Position numbers and translations under genes: made by a program. A DNA stretch of 64,000 nucleotides. It comes from GCA-2737665 sp044344795. Its GTDB lineage: Bacteria; Bacteroidota; Bacteroidia; Palsa-965. Below the pieces are notes generated by a model. The model saw nothing but the letters and a program-made list of their open reading frames with translations. It was not told where the DNA came from and searched no databases. Position 1 is the first letter of the stretch; each line of letters begins with the position of its first letter. Positions 49,463-57,510 of the stretch are shown here, piece by piece. The stretch lies in the NCBI GenBank assembly GCA_044344795.1, contig JBIJCF010000001.1, forward strand, positions 1-64,000. The letters are read 5' to 3'.

Positions 49463-50299
49463 TTATAAGTTTTGTTCGGCTCGTTGCTTTTCAACTCGAG
49501 CAGCAACAAGAATACTGGCTTCATACAAGACCCAAAGCGGCATCGCCACCAACATTTGTGTAAAAATATCCGTGGTTGGCGTTATTACTGCCGATACAAT
49601 TAGAATTACAATTAGAGCGTGCCGGCGATACTTGCGCATAAATCCGGGGGTTAGAATTCCGAACTTGGCTAGGAAAAATGCCAGGATCGGTAACTCAAAA
49701 ACCAATCCCATCATCAGCACCAATGTTGTCATCACGGAGATGTACGAATCGATGGTAAAAATATTCTGAATAGATGGATCGACCTGATAATTTCCTAAGA
49801 AGTAAATGGCCATGGGAGCCACAATAAAGTAGCTAAAACAAACACCCATCAGAAACAAGCACGATGCATAAAAAATAAAGCCACGAGCAGCATTAATTTC
49901 CTTCTCTTGTAAGGCCGGTTTCACAAATTTCCAAAGCTCATATAGCAAGAATGGAAATCCGCAGATAATGCCGGCTACAATAGCTGCCCACATATGCAAG
50001 GTAAATTGTCCGGTAACGTCCGTGTTCTGGAATTTGAAATCGAATTTGGTAAAACACAAAGCATCCCCCATGCTCCACGCGTGTGAGATATTACAAAGTG
50101 TTTGATACGTTACGAACTGTGAATCCCGAGGTCCTAAAATAATTTTACCGAACAGGATTTCGGGGAAAGCAAATGCCACTGCTGCAAAAACGAAAATTAC
50201 AGCTGCACTTCGCACCAAATGCCAGCGCAACGCCTCCAGATGTCCCATGAAAGACATCTCACCTTTTTCCGCAGGCTCTGATTTACCGAATAGTGCCAT
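49463..50299 (-). CDS. tatC: Sec-independent translocase TatC
   Basis: This 278-aa membrane protein binds twin-arginine signal peptides and nucleates the Tat channel. I start at ATG 50299 (MALFGKSEPAEKGEMSFMGH); a GTG ten codons upstream lies before the -7 box. Six helices and the family motifs FMGHLEALRWHLVRSA (with the conserved Glu), FPFLLYELWKFVKPAL and FELPILAFFLAKFG are present. A 45-residue periplasmic insert with two Cys follows helix 1 and is longer than in E. coli. tatA is not adjacent. Confidence 0.94.
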   Translation of the reverse strand: MALFGKSEPAEKGEMSFMGHLEALRWHLVRSAAVIFVFAAVAFAFPEILFGKIILGPRDSQFVTYQTLCNISHAWSMGDALCFTKFDFKFQNTDVTGQFTLHMWAAIVAGIICGFPFLLYELWKFVKPALQEKEINAARGFIFYASCLFLMGVCFSYFIVAPMAIYFLGNYQVDPSIQNIFTIDSYISVMTTLVLMMGLVFELPILAFFLAKFGILTPGFMRKYRRHALIVILIVSAVITPTTDIFTQMLVAMPLWVLYEASILVAARVEKQRAEQNL

Positions 50300-50308
50300 A
50301 TTGCGTGG

Positions 50309-50316
50309 CAAAGATA
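50309..50316 (-). promoter_or_regulatory. -7 box TATCTTTG before tatC
   Basis: A perfect TAnnTTTG match 9 nt before ATG 50299; it lies inside the longer alternative reading frame and so favours the shorter start. Confidence 0.45.
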
Positions 50317-50406
50317 TCCTTTTCAACACATTCTAATTCGGTTAACTACAGGTTGCATCATGTATTATTTCTAAATTCGACTCTTTAACCGCAGGCACTA
50401 AAACAC

Positions 50407-52629
50407 ATGATTCAATTTATTCGACAGAACATTGCATTTGTTCTTGCCTTTATCATGTTACAAGTGATCACTACCATCGTGTACAGTAATCACTTTGATA
50501 ATCCTTTTCATTTCGACGATTCGCATACCATTGAGACCAATGCTGCCATCCGCGATTTGGGCAACTGGAAACGTTACTTTACCGATCCCGCTACATCCAG
50601 TAGTTTGCCGGCTAACCAGGCCTGGCGTCCGGGAGTAACAACAATTAACGCAATTGACACATACCTGAGTGGAGGAACGCCTGATTCTTCAGTATTTCAC
50701 CGCAGCATTTTCATCAACTACCTCATGATTGGATGGTTGGTTTTTGCAATACTTTATCAACTCCTGAAATGGTGTTTCCCAACCGTAAAAAATATGCTTT
50801 GGGCGGCATTGCTGGGTACCGCATTCTACATGCTTCATACTGCAAATGCAGAAACTATTAACTACATTATTGCGCGCACCGATACGCATTCCACATTTTT
50901 TATTCTTCTTAGCATTTGGTTCTACTTGCTAGGTCGTCGGTATAGGAGTTTGTACCTGTTTTTAATTCCATTAGCGATTGGATTTTTAATTAAAGAACCT
51001 GCCGTTACTGTTGGTCCGATCTTAATGGTTCTTGAATGGTTGTTCCATAAGGAGCTGAGTACAAAAGATAAAGCGAAGTGGTATGTAGCATCGGCATTTG
51101 GTACGGCTGTTTTTTTATTCATGATTGCCCGGGCAAATACCGCCGAAACATGGACATCAGGAGGCGGTACGTGGTATCATTATTTGATTACTCAAAGTTT
51201 TGTAATTGTACATTACTTCAACACCTGGCTTCTTCCGGTTAATTTAAGTGCTGATACCGATTGGATGCTAATTACGAATTTCTTTGACGATCGCGTGTTA
51301 ATTGGTGCTGCATTTATACTGGGCATGTTTTACATTGTTTGGAGATTGCGCGAACATCAACAATTGCGCGGCGTTTCGTTTGGTGTAGCGTGGTTCTTTC
51401 TGGCGCTTGCACCAACTAGTAGCGTGTATCCGTTTGCGGAAGTATTAAATGACCACCGGATTTTTTATCCGTTTATTGGTTTAACTATTGCCGGCTGTGT
51501 GTTGGTGGTGTTTTTATTACAACAAGTTCAGGAAGCACGAAAAAAAGTTGTCACCGGCGCTACTATTGCGTCGTTACTTGTTGTGATTATTAGCCATAGC
51601 TATGGAACCTATCAGCGCAATGAAGTTTGGGGTAGTGGAGAAACGTTGTGGAAAGATGTAACAGAAAAAAGTCCCGGAAACGGCCGTGGCTGGATGAATT
51701 ATGGAAATGCACTTATGGCGAAAGGCGATATTAAAGGAGCCATTTCGTGTTATGAAAAATCGCTGGAAATTTATCCGAACTACATGTACGCCCACATCAA
51801 CATGGGTATCGCTAAAGCCTTTATTAATGAAGACGTAGAAGCAGAAAAATACTTCAAGCGATCAACAGAATTGGATGCCAGCAATCCGGAAGGCTACTAT
51901 CACTATGGAAATTTCCTACTTCGAAAAGGGCGTATAGAAGAGGGACGTGCGTGGCTGATGCGCGGTTTGGAAATCAGTCCGGAACATGCACAAATAAAAG
52001 CCGCGCTCGCTCCATTTGAAACCGGCCAAATCAAATCACCGATTGACATCGTGTTGGATAAAATTAAACAAGCACCAACTCCGGAAAATTATGTTGAACT
52101 GAGCTTAGCGTATTACCAAAGTGGGCAATACATAAAATCGGCAGAAGCGGCGTTGGAAGCAACAAAACTTAAACCGGATTACGGCATCGCATGGAATAAC
52201 GTTTGTGCTGCTTACAATAAGGCAGGGATGTTTGAAGAAGCTCTGGCAGCCGGAGAAACAGCCGTTAAGCTGCAACCGAATGATCAATTGGCAAACAACA
52301 ATTACAAGGAAGCGGTTCGACTCAACAAATACTTTACAGAAAAGCAAATTGAATTAGAAAAAACACCAAACTATAATGGTTACATTCAACTGAGCTTAGA
52401 TTGGTATAATCAAGGGCAGTATGAAAACAGTATTGCTGCTGCTGAAAAAGCAACACAACTAGATCCCAATCAATTTGCCGGATGGAATAACATCTGCGCA
52501 TCTTCGAATAAAATCGGCTTGTGGGACAAGGCAATTGATGCAGGAGAAAAAGCGGTTGCAATAGATCCCAACTCACAATTAGCCAAAAATAATTTAGCCG
52601 AAGCTCAGCGGGGCAAAAACAAGAAATAA
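50407..52629 (+). CDS. TMTC-like GT-C membrane glycosyltransferase with C-terminal TPRs
   Basis: This 740-aa protein has an N-terminal half of about nine to ten membrane helices. The diagnostic motif is FHFDDSHTI with Asp37-Asp38 in the first external loop, as in the DD motif of TMTC-type O-mannosyltransferases. ETINYIIARTDTHS and NDHRIFYPFIGLTIAGCVLV follow. Residues about 420-740 are tetratricopeptide repeats in two blocks (NYGNALMAKGDIKGAISCYE; YVELSLAYYQSGQYIKSAEA; YIQLSLDWYNQGQYENSIAA). The fold predicts transfer of a sugar from a polyprenyl carrier to an exported acceptor. Four nt separate it from a carbamoyltransferase. Confidence 0.8.
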   Translation: MIQFIRQNIAFVLAFIMLQVITTIVYSNHFDNPFHFDDSHTIETNAAIRDLGNWKRYFTDPATSSSLPANQAWRPGVTTINAIDTYLSGGTPDSSVFHRSIFINYLMIGWLVFAILYQLLKWCFPTVKNMLWAALLGTAFYMLHTANAETINYIIARTDTHSTFFILLSIWFYLLGRRYRSLYLFLIPLAIGFLIKEPAVTVGPILMVLEWLFHKELSTKDKAKWYVASAFGTAVFLFMIARANTAETWTSGGGTWYHYLITQSFVIVHYFNTWLLPVNLSADTDWMLITNFFDDRVLIGAAFILGMFYIVWRLREHQQLRGVSFGVAWFFLALAPTSSVYPFAEVLNDHRIFYPFIGLTIAGCVLVVFLLQQVQEARKKVVTGATIASLLVVIISHSYGTYQRNEVWGSGETLWKDVTEKSPGNGRGWMNYGNALMAKGDIKGAISCYEKSLEIYPNYMYAHINMGIAKAFINEDVEAEKYFKRSTELDASNPEGYYHYGNFLLRKGRIEEGRAWLMRGLEISPEHAQIKAALAPFETGQIKSPIDIVLDKIKQAPTPENYVELSLAYYQSGQYIKSAEAALEATKLKPDYGIAWNNVCAAYNKAGMFEEALAAGETAVKLQPNDQLANNNYKEAVRLNKYFTEKQIELEKTPNYNGYIQLSLDWYNQGQYENSIAAAEKATQLDPNQFAGWNNICASSNKIGLWDKAIDAGEKAVAIDPNSQLAKNNLAEAQRGKNKK

Positions 52630-52633
52630 GACT

Positions 52634-54388
52634 ATGGTCGTTTTAGGATTTAATTGTTACGGACATGACTCCGCAGCTGCATTGATGATTAATGATAAAG
52701 TTGTGTTTGCCGTTGAAGAAGAACGTCTGAATAGAAAAAAACATTTTGGCGGAGTTCCGAAACACGCCATACAAGCATGTTTAGATGCAGGTAACATTAC
52801 ACTTGCGGATGTAGATCATATCGCATTTTTCTGGAAGCCTTCTATTTCCTACGCCAAGATTCCGGTGTATCTGTTGAAATTTTGGAATAAAGTTCCGGCA
52901 TTGATGCGTGAACAACGCAGCTTCAGCGTAGAAGAGAATTTAGGTATGCTCAATTACCTGAAAGACATGCGCAAATTACCCGATACGCTGAAGTCCCTTT
53001 TCCCTTCATCTAAAGGTTTCAAATTCCAATTTCATACACTCGAACATCACTTCTGCCATGCAGCGAGCGCATTCTTCCCAACGCCTTATGATGACGCAGC
53101 GATACTAACTATAGATGGTGCCGGAGAATGGACAACCAGCATGTTGGCGTACGGCAAAGGAAATGAGATTAGAAAAATATCTACCGTCGATACGCCGTAT
53201 TCATTGGGCGCATTTTATCAGGCAGTTTCGCGTCATCTCGGGTTTAAACTCATTGAAGGTCCGGGGAAATTGATGGGGCTAGCTTCATACGGCAAACACG
53301 ATTCGGATGCTTATCAGAAAATGAAGAAGTTGGTAAAACTGACCGACGATGGCGGCTTTCAGCTTGACATGTCCTACTTCTGTTATCACTACACCAGAAA
53401 ATCGGGTGTAACTAAAAAGTTTACCGACTTGTTCGGTCCTTCCAAAACAGAAGGTAAAGATTGGTCCGATCATGAACTGAATGTAGCTGCAGCTGCACAA
53501 CATGTTGTCGAGGATGTAATTCTCCACATGGCACGACATCTAAAAAAAGTTACGGGCTCCGAAAACCTATGCATGGCCGGTGGTGTGGCGTTGAACAGTG
53601 TAACGAATGGTCTCATTGCTAAAGAGGGATTGTTTAAAAACATTTTCATTCAACCGGCAGCCGGCGATTCGGGCACTGCACTTGGCGCTGCACTATTGCT
53701 AAATCATGGCAAGTTTAAGAGAAAGCGTAAATGGATTATGGACACTGCATTCCTTGGGCCAAGCTATGATGATGCATCCATTGAAGCGGCGTTAACTAAA
53801 TATCAGCTTCCTTTCAAGAAAACCAAAGAACTTTTCAACTTCGCTGCGAAACAATTGGCTAAGGGTCATATTCTCGGCTGGTTTCAGGGTAAAATGGAAT
53901 TTGGTCCGCGAGCACTGGGTAACAGAAGTATTATCGCGAATCCAACAGTTGCGGAAATGAAAACTATTCTGAACGCACGTGTAAAATTCCGTGAAGGATT
54001 TCGTCCTTTTGCAGCAATTGTTTTAGAAGAAGATTGCGGAAAATATTTCGACAGCGATTTTCCTAATCCATACATGCTGTTAGTGTATAATGTCCGTCCG
54101 GAATATTTAGGAAAGTTGCCATCCATTACACACGTCGACAACAGCGTACGAATTCAAACGGTGAACCAAACCGAAAATCCTGAAATGCGCACACTGCTGG
54201 AAGCATTCAAGAAGGAAACCGGATATAGCGTTTTGGTGAATACGTCTTTTAATATTAAAGGAGAACCTATTGTTGCTACACCGAAAGATGCAGTACATTC
54301 CTTTGCGCTTGCAGATATGGACTATCTGGTGATTGGTGATTACATTGTTGCAAAACCGGGCGACGAAAAAGCGCTTGAATCCATTTAG
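52634..54388 (+). CDS. NodU/CmcH-type carbamoyltransferase
   Basis: This 584-aa enzyme of the family transfers carbamoyl from carbamoyl phosphate to sugars, nodulation factors or antibiotics. N-terminal ASKHA domain: LGFNCYGHDSAAALMINDKV, FAVEEERLNRKKHFGG, ILTIDGAGEWTTSML and CMAGGVALNSVTNGLI. C-terminal YrdC-like domain: KMEFGPRALGNRSIIANP, KFREGFRPFAAIVLEEDC and VLVNTSFNIKGEPIVATP. It follows the glycosyltransferase after 4 nt, so a carbamoylated surface sugar is a reasonable inference. Its stop codon overlaps that of the convergent receptor gene. Confidence 0.9.
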   Translation: MVVLGFNCYGHDSAAALMINDKVVFAVEEERLNRKKHFGGVPKHAIQACLDAGNITLADVDHIAFFWKPSISYAKIPVYLLKFWNKVPALMREQRSFSVEENLGMLNYLKDMRKLPDTLKSLFPSSKGFKFQFHTLEHHFCHAASAFFPTPYDDAAILTIDGAGEWTTSMLAYGKGNEIRKISTVDTPYSLGAFYQAVSRHLGFKLIEGPGKLMGLASYGKHDSDAYQKMKKLVKLTDDGGFQLDMSYFCYHYTRKSGVTKKFTDLFGPSKTEGKDWSDHELNVAAAAQHVVEDVILHMARHLKKVTGSENLCMAGGVALNSVTNGLIAKEGLFKNIFIQPAAGDSGTALGAALLLNHGKFKRKRKWIMDTAFLGPSYDDASIEAALTKYQLPFKKTKELFNFAAKQLAKGHILGWFQGKMEFGPRALGNRSIIANPTVAEMKTILNARVKFREGFRPFAAIVLEEDCGKYFDSDFPNPYMLLVYNVRPEYLGKLPSITHVDNSVRIQTVNQTENPEMRTLLEAFKKETGYSVLVNTSFNIKGEPIVATPKDAVHSFALADMDYLVIGDYIVAKPGDEKALESI

Positions 54389-57207
54389 TGCGGGCGATGC
54401 GGCATTCCTGCAGGACGGCCTTCTGCGCCTTCTTCAGGAATTTTCCCACTGAACTTTCTCAGGTTGTACGTGAAGGTTAACATGAAATATTGAGTTAACA
54501 CATCAGAACGTGTGTCTTCAATATACATTTCATTCACCGTTCTATTGATCGCCGTGTTTTGTTTTAAAATATCAAACACCGTCAACTTCACTTCAGCAGC
54601 ATTTTTCTTCAAAAATTTATAGGCTATCGATGAATTCAACAACAAGAAATCATCATTAAAATCACTACCAAGTCCTGTGTACACGGTGTAGTTTCCTTCA
54701 CCTGAGATCACCAGCTTTTTCATTAAAATAATATTAAACTTGGCGCCGGAGGTATGATAGAAAAAGTTGTTGTTCTGCTGAGGTAACAGTAAATTTTGCA
54801 CAATGTTGTAATTACCATTCCAGCTTAATGTAAAATCAATGTCTTCACTCACATTGCTACCAACTACTACTCCACCGGTAAGTATCTGGTTCTTGGTAAT
54901 ATTTCTATTGCCATTCACTAATCCCGGCGAATTATTATAAGTGTAGCCCCAGTTGATATTAACATTGGATTTGATCGCTTTAAGCGGTGTACTGAAAACA
55001 CCAAATGTCATTACCGACCAATAGCCGCTGATGTTTACGGGAATCGTAAGCTGACCACCCGCAGGAACATTAATTCCGAACACCGCAGTATCTGCACCTG
55101 TCACCCATATAGAATTTCCGATATAGTTATTATTCAACGAGCCCATAACCATCATAAACAAACTACGTCCTGACTCCGAATCGCTTTTGCTGATTCGAGA
55201 AAAAACACGATGCGTGTATGACTGTTTCAATAATGGATTACCAATAGACAATGAAAGTGGATTCGTGTTATTGATAACATTCTGCAACTGCGACACAGAT
55301 GGCAACGAAGTAGAGGTACGATAATTCACCCGAATACTCATAGACTTATCCACTTTGTAAGTGAACGTAGCCGTTGGCAAAAGGATTCGAAATGTGCGAT
55401 GCACCGATAACTCATTCGGAAAAAGTTGATCACTATACAAATCCGTTTGCTGCCCTCGTAAACCAATATTGATGGTACGTTTTTCGTCAGACCAACGATA
55501 ATCTGTACCTACACTTTGTACCGTTGTTCTATTATCAAAACGATTGGATAGAATACTATCCAGCGATGAATACGAATTCTGTAAAGAATCAAAATTTGAA
55601 GTTTCTATATCGGAACGATTAATAGACAGCGTTGGATTATAGGTTAAAGAAACCATGCCTTTCTTTCCTGCTTTCTCTGTCCATGTGAACGTAGGACTTA
55701 CACTGTAAGCATTGCTGAACGTATTCGATTGCTGATCCAACACTTCGACAGAATCAACCGTGCGGTAAAAAGTATTCGAAGAATACAGCCAACCATCCCC
55801 GCGACGTTCATTCACATTCCCATCAATATCGGCAGTAAAAGTTCGTCCGGGCTTCTTAAACTTTCGACGAAACGTTAAGTTTCCATTCAATTGCCAATAA
55901 AAATTATCTGACTCCTGACTATTCTGTAAACTACTGATTAATGCTGACGGCAAGGCATTCACGCCGGAAAAAGAATTCGCGTAACTACTTTGCTGCGTGC
56001 TGAAACGTGGAGCGAAAACAATAGTATTCATCGAATCAATGTTCCATTCCATGCGCAAACTGGCCCGATGATTGGTGTTCACAGTTCCGGTTAAACTATT
56101 CTGAACATAAGTTTGTCCATTGTTTTCAGCGCTAAAAAATGCACGTGACAAATCCGTGTTAACCGTATTATCGGTCTGATTAAAAAAGTAACTCGCACTG
56201 ATGATACCGCTCTTGCCAAGACTATCCGAATAATTAATACCGGCAGCATGTGCGACAGTCAAACCATTTTGTTTGCCCTGCATGAAATCCGAAGAATTTC
56301 CGCCACGCGAAAACCCGCGTCCACCGCCACGTCCACCGCCACCCGACGTACCCATAAAATCCTGAGTGCTAAAATTTTGTTGATTAATATTATTGGATCC
56401 ACCAACTAATGTTACACGACGTGCATTCTTAAAGTTATTGTAGGAAACACCCGCCTGATAACGATCATCAGTTCCATAACCTGCATAGAACTTTCCAAAC
56501 TCCCCGTTACCTTTTCCCGACTTAGTTACGATGTTCATCACCTTTTGAGTGTTACCGTCGTCAATTCCTGTGAAGCGCGATTGATCACTTCGCTGATCAA
56601 AAATCTGCACTTTATCTACCACTTCTGCCGGTAAATTTTTCAATGCAGCATTCGCATCATCACCAAAATATTCTTTCCCATCTACAGTAACCTTCGTAAC
56701 GTTTTCGCCTTGCGCTTTTACTTGTCCGTTTTCTACGGTTACTCCCGGCATTTTTTTCACTAAGTCTTCCGCATTCGCATCCGGATTCGTCTTAAATGCA
56801 TTAGCATTTATTTCAGTAGTATCACCTTTCTGTTGAACCCGAATCATAGTTTCCGTGATGCGAACTTCTCCTAATAATTTATCATCGGTAGAAACGATTA
56901 CCTGTCCCAGATCCAGAGTATCCGCATTCACCACAATTACTTTGCTGTAAGAAATTCCTACATACATAATACGCAGGCCGTAGGTGTCACGAGCAACACT
57001 TTTAATGGTAAAAAAACCTTCCACATCAGTAGAAGTACCGGCAACAACCTTATTCGTATCGTTAACTGCATACAATGCCACAACCGCACCCGGAACTGCA
57101 CTGGTATCCTTCAAGTCGATAACTCTACCGGAGATCTGTTGTGCGAAAACGCTGAAAACAGGAAATAGAAATAGCAGCAGGAGGAAACTGCATTTATTAG
57201 TAGTCAT
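54385..57207 (-). CDS. Outer-membrane beta-barrel receptor (TonB-receptor-like)
   Basis: This 940-aa protein has a signal peptide (SFLLLLFLFPVFSVFAQ), a carboxypeptidase-like domain (ISGRVIDLKDTSAVPGAVVA) and a plug-like region with the subgroup motif EDLVKKMPGVTVENGQVKAQ, then VTVDGKEYFGDDANAALKNL, and a long barrel. An unusual Gly/Arg-rich insert GGGGRGGGRGFSRGG lies near residue 295. The subgroup differs from siderophore receptors in lacking a clear TonB box; members are often called outer membrane beta-barrel family proteins. Ligand unknown. Confidence 0.85.
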   Translation of the reverse strand: MTTNKCSFLLLLFLFPVFSVFAQQISGRVIDLKDTSAVPGAVVALYAVNDTNKVVAGTSTDVEGFFTIKSVARDTYGLRIMYVGISYSKVIVVNADTLDLGQVIVSTDDKLLGEVRITETMIRVQQKGDTTEINANAFKTNPDANAEDLVKKMPGVTVENGQVKAQGENVTKVTVDGKEYFGDDANAALKNLPAEVVDKVQIFDQRSDQSRFTGIDDGNTQKVMNIVTKSGKGNGEFGKFYAGYGTDDRYQAGVSYNNFKNARRVTLVGGSNNINQQNFSTQDFMGTSGGGGRGGGRGFSRGGNSSDFMQGKQNGLTVAHAAGINYSDSLGKSGIISASYFFNQTDNTVNTDLSRAFFSAENNGQTYVQNSLTGTVNTNHRASLRMEWNIDSMNTIVFAPRFSTQQSSYANSFSGVNALPSALISSLQNSQESDNFYWQLNGNLTFRRKFKKPGRTFTADIDGNVNERRGDGWLYSSNTFYRTVDSVEVLDQQSNTFSNAYSVSPTFTWTEKAGKKGMVSLTYNPTLSINRSDIETSNFDSLQNSYSSLDSILSNRFDNRTTVQSVGTDYRWSDEKRTINIGLRGQQTDLYSDQLFPNELSVHRTFRILLPTATFTYKVDKSMSIRVNYRTSTSLPSVSQLQNVINNTNPLSLSIGNPLLKQSYTHRVFSRISKSDSESGRSLFMMVMGSLNNNYIGNSIWVTGADTAVFGINVPAGGQLTIPVNISGYWSVMTFGVFSTPLKAIKSNVNINWGYTYNNSPGLVNGNRNITKNQILTGGVVVGSNVSEDIDFTLSWNGNYNIVQNLLLPQQNNNFFYHTSGAKFNIILMKKLVISGEGNYTVYTGLGSDFNDDFLLLNSSIAYKFLKKNAAEVKLTVFDILKQNTAINRTVNEMYIEDTRSDVLTQYFMLTFTYNLRKFSGKIPEEGAEGRPAGMPHRPH

Positions 57208-57510
57208 GTTAAGCGAAGATATCGAGTTACCATAGATTTGACTCGAATTTGAGACTATTTAATAATCATCGAAGAAAGTCGGGGTGGTGGTACGCTGCTC
57301 CCCAATGAGTTGGGGACGCTACACCCCGAACAATTTTGGCTTAAAATAAAAGTCTGCTGTAACAATTCTTAACATGCGTTCGTCGAGCAGTGGGCAAAGG
57401 TAAAAAAGATTGTTTTTGTGCAATGCAAAACAACTGTGCGTATCAACTGTTAAAAGCGAGGACCAACCCTTTTACGTACTTTTGCTTCCTACAAAATGCA
57501 ACACACACCC
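57208..57510. other. 303-bp intergenic region between divergent receptors, with a large hairpin
   Basis: Holds a strong imperfect palindrome: TCGGGGTG (57279-57286) pairs with CACCCCGA (57322-57329), enclosing TCCCCAA-TGAG-TTGGGGA (57299-57316), with 12 and 5 unpaired bases between the stems. No poly-T follows on either strand. A TACTTTTG promoter box for the rightward receptor is at 57477-57484. No gene seen. Confidence 0.45.
57477..57484 (+). promoter_or_regulatory. -7 box TACTTTTG for the receptor/DUF4249 operon
   Basis: A perfect TAnnTTTG match 11 nt before ATG 57496 and 26 nt before ATG 57511. No clear -33 TTTG. Confidence 0.5.

Noticed and set aside
57420..57470. Possible repeat or mobile-element boundary next to the 57.3-kb palindrome
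   Set aside because: No terminal repeats, target duplication or transposase reading frame could be found around it.
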